Assembly: GCA_947259865.1 (NCBI GenBank)
Contig: CAMYNZ010000063.1
Coordinates: 1 to 20,311 of the forward strand
Direction: 5' to 3'
From: an uncultured Desulfobacterales bacterium
GTDB taxonomy: Bacteria; Desulfobacterota; Desulfobacteria; Desulfobacterales; G020354645
Length of the DNA: 20,311 bases
The translations under genes were made by a program, and so were the position numbers. The notes under the pieces were generated by a model. That model saw only the letters and a program-made list of their open reading frames with translations. It was not told where the DNA came from and ran no database searches. Below, in pieces: positions 1 to 7,042 of this stretch; position 1 is the stretch's first letter; the number at the start of each line of letters is the position of its first letter.

Positions 1-558
1 GGACGATATTACGCTTCGGGGAATATTTGAAGGTAAACATCCGAATTAAAATTTAAAGGTATGGGCCGTTTATTACCGATGGTTTCAACCCCTGAACTAT
101 TTGGTAACATATAGGTCAAAGCAGTGCAAGCAAGTGCCTGATTCCCGGAGGTTTGGGATTGCCTCAGGTTAATGCATATCGATCCCTAAAATATGCATGG
201 ACCCGATTGCCTCGCAGTGAAAAAGGACTATTACTTGAAAAATCCATGAGAGAATGTATAATTGACCTGTGTACCAAACTGAATTGGCAGATGAGAGAAT
301 TTTAGAAGTGATTTCAATACCCCTTCGCCCGCTGTAAAGAGCGGGACTTTGCATCCAGGTTTAATTGTTGAGGTGCTCATGAGACCCCATCGTCTGCAGA
401 ATTGCGGCGGGGCTCTCGGGCCTGAGCGCAGATTTTGAAACCACTTCCATTCATTGTCAAACGACCGTTCTGATTGTCAGCCTATACCTACCCACGCAGG
501 GGCCTTGAAACGGTAAGCGCAATCGAAACCTATTTTGACAATCACGACGAAGGAATAT
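1..558. other. Mostly non-coding left flank
   Basis: No convincing gene lies here. Two plus-strand frames are open from the window edge (to a TAA at 47-49 in frame 2 and to a TAA at 54-56 in frame 3), so the first ~50 bases could be the 3' end of a gene lying to the left, but neither peptide is recognisable. A 61-codon minus-strand frame at 169-354 has no ribosome binding site and no familiar motif and was not called. No clear promoter for the helicase gene or strong terminator hairpin was found. Confidence 0.5.
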
Positions 559-2004
559 ATGTCCGAGGAGCCTGAATTACAAATTCCTGTTCAGCGAGCT
601 GAGAAACCGAAATTCCTCACACAGACCCTTTTTAAGGAGTTCAATCTACCGGCAAAGATCTTGAGAGGACTAAATAAAGCCGGTTTCAATTACTGCACCC
701 CGATCCAGGCCCGGACCCTGGCCGTTTCCCTGTCCGGTCGGGATGTGGCCGGTCAGGCGCAGACCGGCACCGGAAAAACTGCCGCTTTCCTGGTAACGGT
801 TTTTATGCGACTGTTGTCGCTATCCACCCGAAAACCGGGATTGCCTGCTGCCTTAATCGTCGCTCCAACCCGTGAACTGGCCCATCAAATCTATCAGGAA
901 GCCCAAATTCTGGGGAGCTATACCGGTTTTAAAATTATCGAGGTGGTCGGTGGTGTCGACTACCACAGACAGGCCAAGCTCTTACGCAAGGGCGTGGACA
1001 TTATCATATGCACTCCCGGCCGAATTATTGATTATTTCAAACAGGGTATTTTTAAAACGGATGCGATCCAGATCGTGGTCATCGATGAAGCCGACCGCCT
1101 CCTGGATCTGGGTTTTGCCAAAGATATGCGTTTCATTTTGCGACAACTTCCCGCCTATGACAAAAGACAGTCCATGCTGCTTTCCGCAACGCTATCCTAT
1201 CGAGTTATGGAGCTCACATACGAATATATGAATTTGCCCGAGTTTATTGCGATTACACCGGAAGAGGTGACGGTGGAAGGCATTGAGCAGTCTCTGTTTC
1301 ATGTCGGCCAGGATTACAAACTGTCCCTTCTGCTGGGATTATTAGCCAGGAAAGACTGGAGCCGGGTTCTCATATTCGTCAATACCAAGGCCGGTGTGGA
1401 ATGGGTGGCTGCAAAGCTCAAGGGCAATGGATGGCCCGCTGAAGGGATTACCGGGGATTTGCCCCAGCGCAGACGGTTCAAGCTGATGAGTCAATTTAAA
1501 AATGGGAGTATCAAAATACTGGTTGCCACGGATGTGGCTTCAAGAGGGATCCATGTTGAAGATATCAGCCATGTGATCAACTACGATTTGCCCCAGGATT
1601 CTGAAAATTATATTCACCGGATCGGCAGAACCGCGCGGGCCGGCAAAACCGGTCACGCGATATCGCTGGCCTGTGAACGATATGTGTATCATCTCGAACC
1701 GATGGAGGAAATGCTGGGGTACAAGATTCCGGTCGTCTGGCCCGAGGATGATTGGTTTGTCAGCGATAGATGCGGCGCGGTCGTTACTGCCGCATCGGGC
1801 CGCAAAGGCAAAACTGCCCGCGGGCGGGACCGGGTGAAGAAAAGACAGGCGCGCCTTACGCAAGTTGAAAAACCATGGAAACAGAGTCACCCCGGCGCTT
1901 TTTTCGGTTTCCCGCCGAAGCCAAACAGCCAATCCCAATCCACACCTCAAAGCGTCGCGGCTCACGACCCCGCCAAACCGAGAAGACGACGGCGTCGAAA
2001 ATGA
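559..2004 (+). CDS. rhlB: RhlB-like DEAD-box ATP-dependent RNA helicase
   Basis: This is a cytoplasmic ATP-dependent RNA helicase of about 481 residues that unwinds RNA duplexes, probably in mRNA turnover or ribosome assembly. In order it shows the Q motif (CTPIQA), Walker A AQTGTGKT near residues 67-74, PTRELA, DEAD near 176-179, SAT near 209-211, ATDVASRGIH, and HRIGRTARAG near 353-362, so both RecA-like domains are complete. GRDVAGQAQTGTGKT, SATLSYRV and SLACE resemble RhlB more than RhlE or CsdA. The last ~60 residues are a basic low-complexity tail ending in an Arg/Lys run, likely an RNA-binding extension. A TTG at 535 is in frame, but ATG 559 is preferred because GAAGGA sits 4 bases ahead of it. 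RhlB is inferred from sequence resemblance only; no RNase E gene is nearby. Confidence 0.88.
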   Translation: MSEEPELQIPVQRAEKPKFLTQTLFKEFNLPAKILRGLNKAGFNYCTPIQARTLAVSLSGRDVAGQAQTGTGKTAAFLVTVFMRLLSLSTRKPGLPAALIVAPTRELAHQIYQEAQILGSYTGFKIIEVVGGVDYHRQAKLLRKGVDIIICTPGRIIDYFKQGIFKTDAIQIVVIDEADRLLDLGFAKDMRFILRQLPAYDKRQSMLLSATLSYRVMELTYEYMNLPEFIAITPEEVTVEGIEQSLFHVGQDYKLSLLLGLLARKDWSRVLIFVNTKAGVEWVAAKLKGNGWPAEGITGDLPQRRRFKLMSQFKNGSIKILVATDVASRGIHVEDISHVINYDLPQDSENYIHRIGRTARAGKTGHAISLACERYVYHLEPMEEMLGYKIPVVWPEDDWFVSDRCGAVVTAASGRKGKTARGRDRVKKRQARLTQVEKPWKQSHPGAFFGFPPKPNSQSQSTPQSVAAHDPAKPRRRRRRK

Positions 2005-2106
2005 TTTTTTAAATGCTGCTGTAACCTTAAAGCCTTATGGCAACATACCACTTAGAATCGCAGACCTTACCCTCCTGCCCGGCAATCAATAATTATAGTG
2101 TCCCCG

Positions 2107-2137
2107 GGGTTTGTCCAAGGTAAGTGCGGATAAACCC
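2107..2137 (+). terminator. Stem-loop downstream of the helicase gene
   Basis: GGGTTTGTCC (2107-2116) pairs with GGATAAACCC (2128-2137): a 10-bp stem with one G-U pair and an 11-base loop. Only four T's follow (in GGTTTTCCCC), so this is a weak intrinsic terminator or an RNA structure. The loop contains the GTG at 2124, which argues against that codon starting the methyltransferase. Confidence 0.35.
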
Positions 2138-2147
2138 GGTTTTCCCC

Positions 2148-2176
2148 TTGAATTCGCTGAAATTTTTCCTTAGATT
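2148..2176 (+). promoter_or_regulatory. Possible sigma-70 promoter before the methyltransferase
   Basis: TTGAAT (2148-2153) and TAGATT (2171-2176) are separated by 17 bases. Transcription would begin near 2183, right at ATG 2184, which would give an almost leaderless mRNA. This fits the lack of a good Shine-Dalgarno site there. The match is only moderate. Confidence 0.3.
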
Positions 2177-2183
2177 AAAAAGT

Positions 2184-2930
2184 ATGGGCCATGTTTTCGA
2201 TTTTAATGACGCCAAAGCTTACGAGCAATGGTATAAAAATCAGCGCAATCGATTTGAAGCTGATCTTGAGACCCAGCTCCTGCTCGATATGCTTAAGCCG
2301 TCGCGGGGTGAATCCGTTCTCGATATCGGTTGCGGGACAGGAGAACTTCTCCGTCAATTCGTCGATCTGGGTCTTCAGGCAACCGGGATTGATCCATCGC
2401 CGTACATGCTCGATATTACATTAAAAAATCTTGGCAATCGCGTGGATCTCTACCGCGGCTTTGGTGAAGATCTACCCTTCGATGACAATTCCTTTAATTA
2501 CGCAATTTTTTCGACCACCCTGGAATTTGTTGAAAACCCTCGGAAAGCCATTGAGGAAGCCTGCCGGGTGGCAAAGGATCAAATATTTATCGGTGCCCTC
2601 AATCGTTACGCCATCAGAGGTGTCCAGCGCCGGCTGAAAGGCATGTTTACAGGGTCCATTTACAATCACGCAAAATTTTACGGCGTATGGGAACTAAAGA
2701 AAATTGTCCGCAGCATTCTGGGACAAGTTCCGGTTTCATGGCGCACCGTTTGCCAGCTGCCGGACCCCACCGGGAATATTACGCAGAGCATCGAACACTC
2801 GAAACTCTTACAGCGATGTCCCTTTGGTGCTTATGTCGGCATGGCCATTACGCTTGTACCTCGTTTAAAAACCCGACCCCTGGCAATGCGATATCAAACA
2901 AAGCATACAAGCGGTGCAATAACGGGATAA
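2184..2930 (+). CDS. Class I SAM-dependent methyltransferase (Methyltransf_11/UbiE-like)
   Basis: A cytoplasmic methyltransferase of 248 residues with an unknown acceptor. Motif I VLDIGCGTG is near residues 45-53 and the acidic end of strand 2 (GID, Asp ~70) would bind the SAM ribose. The segment GEDLPFDDNSFNYAIFSTTLEF, read in parts as motif II/post-II, is typical of the Methyltransf_11 family. The C-terminal half (~residues 140-248) is less conserved and probably determines substrate. An upstream GTG at 2124 would add 20 residues but lies in the loop of a hairpin; ATG 2184 gives the natural N-terminus MGHVFDF. No clear Shine-Dalgarno precedes it. The stop is 15 bases before the radical SAM gene, so the two are likely one transcript. 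A UbiE/MenG role is possible, but UbiE hallmarks are not evident. Confidence 0.82.
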   Translation: MGHVFDFNDAKAYEQWYKNQRNRFEADLETQLLLDMLKPSRGESVLDIGCGTGELLRQFVDLGLQATGIDPSPYMLDITLKNLGNRVDLYRGFGEDLPFDDNSFNYAIFSTTLEFVENPRKAIEEACRVAKDQIFIGALNRYAIRGVQRRLKGMFTGSIYNHAKFYGVWELKKIVRSILGQVPVSWRTVCQLPDPTGNITQSIEHSKLLQRCPFGAYVGMAITLVPRLKTRPLAMRYQTKHTSGAITG

Positions 2931-2945
2931 TTACGGGAAGCGATC

Positions 2946-3959
2946 ATGAAAGCCTATCTTTGGGATCCTCTTGAAAATAAAAAAGTGAGATGTAATCTTT
3001 GCAGCCATCGTTGTGTCATAAAAGAAGACCGCCGCGGGAAATGCGGGGTTAGAGAAAACAGATCCGGTGTTCTGGAAACTCTGGTATACGGTAAAGTAAT
3101 CGCCCGTCACATTGACCCGATTGAAAAGAAACCGCTTTTCCATTTTTTACCCGGCAGTCTCTCATATTCCATCGCCACCGTCGGTTGTAATTTCAGATGT
3201 TTGTTTTGTCAAAATGCGGACATAGCGCAGATGCCGTCTGATCATCAGGGAATGATCACAGGTGATCCTACCGATCCACACCAGGTAGTCGACGCGGCTC
3301 TAAAAGGCAACTGCCGGAGTATTTCCTACACCTATACCGAGCCCACTGTATTTTTTGAGTTTGCATACGATACCGCCAAACTTGCCAGAAAAAAGGGAAT
3401 TCGGAATGTATTTGTAACCAACGGTTATATGACCGCTGAGGCGGTTGAGATGATAAACCCCTTTCTGGATGCGGCCAACGTGGATTTAAAGGCCTTCAGT
3501 GATGAATATTACAAAGATTTATGCGGGGCCAAATTGGTCCACGTCAAGGACACGTTAAAATTAATGAAATCTAAGGGAATCTGGCTGGAGGTGACGACCT
3601 TAATTGTTCCGGGATTAAATGATGACCCCGTCGAGCTTGAAAAGCTGGCCGCTTTTTTGGCAGAATCCCTGGGCCCTGAGACTCCGTGGCATATCAGCCG
3701 ATTTCATCCCACCTACAAGCTCACCGATCGCCCGCCAACACCTCGCCAGACATTGATAACCGCCCGTGAAATAGGCATAAAAACCGGGTTGAAATATGTG
3801 TATACCGGCAATATTCCGGGTGACCCGGGTGAGAAAACGGTTTGCTGGAGCTGTGGCAAAGTGCTTATTGATCGGTGGGGATTTCAGATTCATCAATACC
3901 AGATCAACCAGGGTCAGTGCAAATATTGCGGTACGCAAGTCGATGGCGTGCAAATGTAG
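2946..3959 (+). CDS. amrS: AmmeMemoRadiSam-system radical SAM enzyme (AmrS-type, PflA-like)
   Basis: A radical SAM protein of 337 residues. The catalytic [4Fe-4S] motif CX3CX2C is C81-NFR-C85-LF-C88. An N-terminal cysteine set (C16, C19, C23, C33) precedes it, and the C-terminal ~45 residues carry a CxxC...CxxC zinc-ribbon-like module. This three-part layout, with CGVREN and LFHFLPG-type sequences, is what I associate with the AmrS family, whose reaction is not established; it is related to pyruvate-formate-lyase activating enzymes. The usual partners (Memo and AMMECR1 domains) are not in this window, so they must be elsewhere or absent. It begins 15 bases after the methyltransferase stop, with GGGAAG as a modest ribosome site. 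No intrinsic terminator follows closely. A glycyl-radical activase is the main alternative. Confidence 0.85.
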   Translation: MKAYLWDPLENKKVRCNLCSHRCVIKEDRRGKCGVRENRSGVLETLVYGKVIARHIDPIEKKPLFHFLPGSLSYSIATVGCNFRCLFCQNADIAQMPSDHQGMITGDPTDPHQVVDAALKGNCRSISYTYTEPTVFFEFAYDTAKLARKKGIRNVFVTNGYMTAEAVEMINPFLDAANVDLKAFSDEYYKDLCGAKLVHVKDTLKLMKSKGIWLEVTTLIVPGLNDDPVELEKLAAFLAESLGPETPWHISRFHPTYKLTDRPPTPRQTLITAREIGIKTGLKYVYTGNIPGDPGEKTVCWSCGKVLIDRWGFQIHQYQINQGQCKYCGTQVDGVQM

Positions 3960-3984
3960 GCTGTGATCCACCGGTGTGCGCCTC

Positions 3985-4015
3985 GTTTCGCCGGATTTGG
4001 CCGGGATGACGAATT
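3985..4015 (-). repeat. Degenerate copy of a common dispersed palindromic repeat
   Basis: Read on the minus strand this begins AATTCGTCATCCCGGCC and runs to GGCGAAAC. It resembles the widespread bacterial extragenic repeats of the form CGTCATTCCGGCGAAAGCCGG, whose accidental translations contain VIPAKAG-like strings; a minus-strand frame here reads VIPAKSG. It lies 25 bases after the amrS stop. Only one copy is visible in the window, so repeat status rests on resemblance. Confidence 0.35.
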
Positions 4016-4370
4016 GCGACACAGCCTGTTTGCGGATGGTCGCTGACTTCGGTAAAATCTGACTGTTTTTTAACCGTCGTTCAGCTGTATAAACCCTATT
4101 ATTTTCATAATAACAGTAGGTTGTACTATAGCCGCTCTGATCGGTGAACTGAAGTTTAAAATTTTGAACCACACTGATCGACACGGATAACAATCAAAAT
4201 CAACATATTATTGATTATTTCGTCAACCGGTTAACAAATTTAAACTGCACACCCTACCTAATGCGACTGAAATTATGCATTACTATCAAATCGGTGTGGG
4301 AATTAAATTTTATTTATATAGATATCAAATGGTTATAAATTTAACCATAATTTCTAAGAATACTCTTATT
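4016..4370. other. AT-rich intergenic spacer
   Basis: No gene is supported. The region becomes strongly AT-rich after about 4200 and leads into the sigma-54-type promoter. An imperfect dyad GGTTATAAATTTAACC at 4331-4346, about 25 bp upstream of the -24 element, could bind a regulator, but this is speculative. Confidence 0.4.
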
Positions 4371-4387
4371 TTGGCATGATCTTTGAA
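4371..4387 (+). promoter_or_regulatory. Sigma-54 (RpoN) type -24/-12 promoter
   Basis: TTGGCATG-N4-TTGAA matches the RpoN consensus TTGGCACG-N4-TTGCW at all but two positions. The GG at 4373-4374 and the G at 4385 have the required 10-base spacing. Transcription would start about 12 bases past the -12 element, near 4397-4400. There is no gene directly downstream; the terminator at 4434-4470 follows within 75 bases. Confidence 0.55.
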
Positions 4388-4397
4388 TATACTATTC

Positions 4398-4470
4398 GCA
4401 AGTCCTTTTCTTCCTTCATCTGTACCCCTCCTTTTGGCTAACCGAGGTAGCCCGGTTAGCCAATTTTTTT
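4398..4470 (+). ncRNA. Candidate RpoN-dependent small RNA of ~70 nt
   Basis: The proposed RNA runs from the predicted sigma-54 start (about 4398, uncertain by several bases) to the T-run of the hairpin at 4434-4470. It has an unstructured pyrimidine-rich 5' half and then CCCCTCCTTTT (4425-4435) just before the terminator stem. CCTCCTTT is the complement of a strong Shine-Dalgarno site and resembles the 3' end of 16S rRNA, so the RNA could base-pair with translation start regions. No open frame with a ribosome site is present. I do not recognise a named RNA family. It could instead be a leader whose terminator controls the downstream methyltransferase/kinase pair. Confidence 0.45.
4434..4470 (+). 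terminator. Strong intrinsic terminator
   Basis: TTGGCTAACCG (4434-4444) pairs perfectly over 11 bp with CGGTTAGCCAA (4453-4463), with an 8-base loop, followed by seven T's (4464-4470). The T-run sets the plus-strand direction. It lies 475 bases past the nearest upstream gene end, so it probably ends the short transcript from the sigma-54 promoter. Confidence 0.8.
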
Positions 4471-4579
4471 GCCACAAAGATAATGATCCAACGCTACCGA
4501 TTTCAGGGAAGTGTTACAGCTCCTGTCTTCGGAGACCTCCCGCGGCCATCATCTCCGATTGTCCGGCTGTTATATACAC

Positions 4580-4608
4580 TTGACACCCGGTAGACATTAA
4601 TTCATACT
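4580..4608 (+). promoter_or_regulatory. Sigma-70 type promoter for the ICMT-like/kinase pair
   Basis: A consensus TTGACA (4580-4585) is followed after exactly 17 bases by CATACT (4603-4608). Transcription would start near 4615, giving a leader of about 55 bases to ATG 4670. Confidence 0.6.
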
Positions 4609-4669
4609 CCGCGCCGGGGTTAGGGCACGATTGAATCCGTCGCTGAAGCTTTAATGAGGGTTGTCACAA

Positions 4670-5239
4670 ATGGAAAAAACATCCGGTTTACAACGATTTT
4701 TCTATAAAATTCGCTATCGTCGCGAGCGCTATCGACAGTTCATCGGAATTTCTTATATTGTTCTGGTCAGTGCGGCCGGGGCTCCCAAACCTGTTTTATG
4801 GACGGCCGGTGCGGTGTTTGTAATATTGGGTGTTGCCGTGCGCATGTGGGCCTCCGGCCATATCAAGAAGGATAAGGTTCTGGCAACCGACGGACCCTAT
4901 GCCTATGTGCGGCATCCACTTTACGTCGGCAACATTTTGCTGGGGATCGGTTTTACCTTCGCATCCGGTCTGTGGTGGAGTTTACCGTTGTTCATCGCCA
5001 TAATGCTTGCTTTTTATCCGCCTGCGATCCGGCGTGAAGATGATAAACTTCATCGTTTGTTTAAGGATGAATGGGAGTTGTGGCGCAAGCAGAACCGGGC
5101 ACTTATTCCCCGCATTCGGTCGCTTGGCAAAGACCAGCGCGGCTCCTGGTCTTTTTGGCAAAGCTTACGCCAAAATGGTGAGCCCTTGATAGCTCTCTTT
5201 TTGTTCTTTTGCCTGTACTACCTGCATATTAGGCTTTAA
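4670..5239 (+). CDS. Isoprenylcysteine carboxyl methyltransferase (ICMT)-family membrane protein
   Basis: An integral membrane protein of 189 residues in the ICMT/phospholipid-methyltransferase-like superfamily. The signature GPYAYVRHPLYVGN (about residues 75-88) is the SAM-binding region typical of the family. Two hydrophobic segments precede it, two follow (about 87-120), and a fifth lies at the extreme C-terminus. Bacterial members methylate varied small or lipid substrates, and the substrate here is unknown; protein prenylation is not expected in a bacterium. An in-frame TTG at 4661 abuts the GAGGG (4656-4660), whereas ATG 4670 lies 9 bases from it and is preferred. The stop TAA (5237-5239) directly touches the next reading frame, suggesting translational coupling with the kinase-like gene. 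Confidence 0.82.
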   Translation: MEKTSGLQRFFYKIRYRRERYRQFIGISYIVLVSAAGAPKPVLWTAGAVFVILGVAVRMWASGHIKKDKVLATDGPYAYVRHPLYVGNILLGIGFTFASGLWWSLPLFIAIMLAFYPPAIRREDDKLHRLFKDEWELWRKQNRALIPRIRSLGKDQRGSWSFWQSLRQNGEPLIALFLFFCLYYLHIRL

Positions 5240-5248
5240 GTGGCATCT

Positions 5249-5941
5249 ATGGTGAATTTGCTGGACGGCGCCCAGGAAAGCGAGATCCTGGAATGGATAA
5301 AAAGCAGTATCAAAAACAGATCGAACATGTATAGTCATGGATATCAGGGTCAGACCTATGTCTTTGAAAATAATCGGCAACGTTTTATAGTAAAAGTACC
5401 GTCGGGATGGGGATTGGCAAGGTACATCCGAAGAAGGATGCTGCGCAATGAGCACAAGGCCTATACCCAGTTATCCGGACTAAAGGGTATCCCGATATGC
5501 TATGGTTTTATCGACGAACGTTACCTTGTGCTTGAATTCATCGGGGGAACGCCCATTCGTTCGGCCCGCATTGCGGACCCCGGTTGGTTTTTCGAATCGC
5601 TGCTGAATCTGATAAAGGAGCTACACGATCTGGGGGTCGCCCATACTGATCTAAAAAAAAAGGATAACATACTCGTCGTGGATGGCAAAACCCCGTACGT
5701 CATTGATTTTGGCGTGGCAGTTGTGCGAAACTCCGGTTTTGCCCCCTTCAATCATTATTTATATAAGCTTGCCAAGAAATTTGATTACAACGCCTGGGCG
5801 AAATTAAAATACAAGCGCAAGCTCGAATATATTTCAGAACTGGACCGTCAATACTATGATCGAACCTTTGTTGAAAAAGCATCCCGGCGTATCAAGCGCA
5901 TGTATCGTAGCCTCAAAAGGCCCTTTAAGCGGCATCCCTAG
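5249..5941 (+). CDS. Small LPS-kinase/RIO-like protein kinase-fold protein
   Basis: A cytoplasmic kinase-fold protein of about 230 residues. It has a candidate ATP-binding lysine in FIVKVPSG (~K49), a helix-C-like Glu in RNEHKAY (~E68), the catalytic loop HTDLKKKDN (~132-140, Asp134) and DFG (~153-155). The loop form and small size resemble Kdo/WaaP-type lipopolysaccharide kinases and RIO kinases more than Hanks-type Ser/Thr kinases. The C-terminus is very basic (about 60 residues), which could contact membrane or LPS phosphates. GTG 5240 immediately follows the upstream stop and is in frame, but ATG 5249 is the likelier start. Pairing with an ICMT-like membrane enzyme suggests lipid or LPS modification; this is inference. 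No intrinsic terminator was seen between it and the convergent OmpA-like gene. Confidence 0.78.
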   Translation: MVNLLDGAQESEILEWIKSSIKNRSNMYSHGYQGQTYVFENNRQRFIVKVPSGWGLARYIRRRMLRNEHKAYTQLSGLKGIPICYGFIDERYLVLEFIGGTPIRSARIADPGWFFESLLNLIKELHDLGVAHTDLKKKDNILVVDGKTPYVIDFGVAVVRNSGFAPFNHYLYKLAKKFDYNAWAKLKYKRKLEYISELDRQYYDRTFVEKASRRIKRMYRSLKRPFKRHP

Positions 5942-6037
5942 CAGCGAACCTCCCGGCCGACACGGATTCACATATTAATCTTCCGAAAAAACGCTTGTTT
6001 GCAGGGGCAACGCTAAATCATCCCGTGAGCCAGGTGG

Positions 6038-7042
6038 TTATTTCGGTAATATTACAATGTCCACTCTGCGGTTTAACCGTTTGTTTTCAGGTGTGTCATT
6101 GGGGACCAGAGGATGATATTCGCCGTAGCCAACAGCAGACAGTATGCGTGGATCCACCTCAGTTTTATCTACAAAAAATCGCAATACCGACAGGGCCCGC
6201 GCCGCAGAAAGCTCCCAGTTTGATGGGTATTTGGCTGTATGGATCGGGACATCATCGGTATGACCTTCTATCTGGATGTTGTTTTCCGGAAAGTTGTTCA
6301 GGGCTGTTGCAATTTTTGACAGAGAATCTTTTACTCCTTCTTTTACGGTAGTTTTACCGGAGTCAAATAAGATGCTGTTGTCAATATTGATAATTGTCTT
6401 GGTTTTATACCGTTTCAACCGGATCTCGCCTTTTTCAATTTCCTCTTTTAGCTGCAGCTCCAGCTGGTCGGCCTGAGTTGACAATTCCTTTACCGCCTTT
6501 TCCTGTTCGGCCGTCACGGCTTCCAGTTTTTCAATTTCAGCGAGCAACCTCTCAACCACCAGTTTGTTGGACTGAATTTCATGATCGAGGCGATTGTTCA
6601 GGGCTTCGATGTTTTCCCGGTGTTCTGTTTTCAGCGTGTCGAGCATGTCGTTTTTAGCGCTCAAGTCTGTGTCGTATTTATCCTGTATCTCGGTGATTTG
6701 CTGCAATAGACCTTGGGTCTCTTCGGATGACGCTTCCTGCAGGACTTCCAGGCTTTTTGACAGTTCCATTTGTCGTGAAGCCGCCACCGCCATACCTTGA
6801 TCGTACTTGGCGTTAAGATCTGCGAGCTCCTGTTCCAATTTGGCGATGCGGTTTTTTTGTTCGGATAATTTCTTTTCATCCTCGGCCCGGGTGTCCGCCA
6901 ATTCTGTTTCAAGTTCCTGCTTCTCAATATCCAGAGCGGTCTTCTCACTCAGCAGCTGGGTGTAGCTTTTCTGGGTGACCACACAGCCGCTGGGGGCCAA
7001 AGCAATTGCCATAATGATCGCTAGCAGTTTGATGGCATGCAT
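6038..7042 (-). CDS. OmpA/MotB C-terminal-domain protein with long coiled coil (probable lipoprotein)
   Basis: An envelope protein of 334 residues that probably links the outer membrane or a periplasmic structure to peptidoglycan. The N-terminus is a short hydrophobic signal ending in PSGC (Cys20); Pro at -3 makes the lipobox atypical. Residues ~25-205 are a heptad-rich Glu/Lys/Leu coiled coil. The C-terminal ~115 residues are an OmpA-like peptidoglycan-binding domain, with IQIEGHTDD, WELSAARA and NRRVDIVI. The start is placed at ATG 7042 because AAAGGAG lies just upstream; a longer frame begins at 7069. It is transcribed away from the FlgO-like gene and converges on the kinase-like gene. It could also be a stator-like MotB relative, but it lacks a real transmembrane plug region. 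Confidence 0.85.
   Translation of the reverse strand: MHAIKLLAIIMAIALAPSGCVVTQKSYTQLLSEKTALDIEKQELETELADTRAEDEKKLSEQKNRIAKLEQELADLNAKYDQGMAVAASRQMELSKSLEVLQEASSEETQGLLQQITEIQDKYDTDLSAKNDMLDTLKTEHRENIEALNNRLDHEIQSNKLVVERLLAEIEKLEAVTAEQEKAVKELSTQADQLELQLKEEIEKGEIRLKRYKTKTIINIDNSILFDSGKTTVKEGVKDSLSKIATALNNFPENNIQIEGHTDDVPIHTAKYPSNWELSAARALSVLRFFVDKTEVDPRILSAVGYGEYHPLVPNDTPENKRLNRRVDIVILPK

Noticed and set aside
1..56. Possible C-terminal coding fragment at the left edge
   Set aside because: Two different plus-strand frames are open over this short stretch and neither peptide is recognisable, so no gene could be called.
169..354. 61-residue minus-strand frame
   Set aside because: No ribosome site, no motif and no neighbour context; most likely chance.
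3615..4193. 192-residue minus-strand frame overlapping the end of amrS
   Set aside because: It lies antisense to well-supported radical SAM coding sequence and contains a VIPAKSG string typical of repeat-derived spurious translations.
4425..4560. Cyclic-di-GMP (GEMM) riboswitch, suggested by the GAGGTAGCC-like loop
   Set aside because: The conserved GEMM core and tetraloop-receptor pieces are not present; the hairpin is fully explained as a terminator.
4383..4583. 66-residue plus-strand frame downstream of the sigma-54 promoter
   Set aside because: It starts upstream of the predicted RNA start, runs through the terminator hairpin and has no ribosome site.
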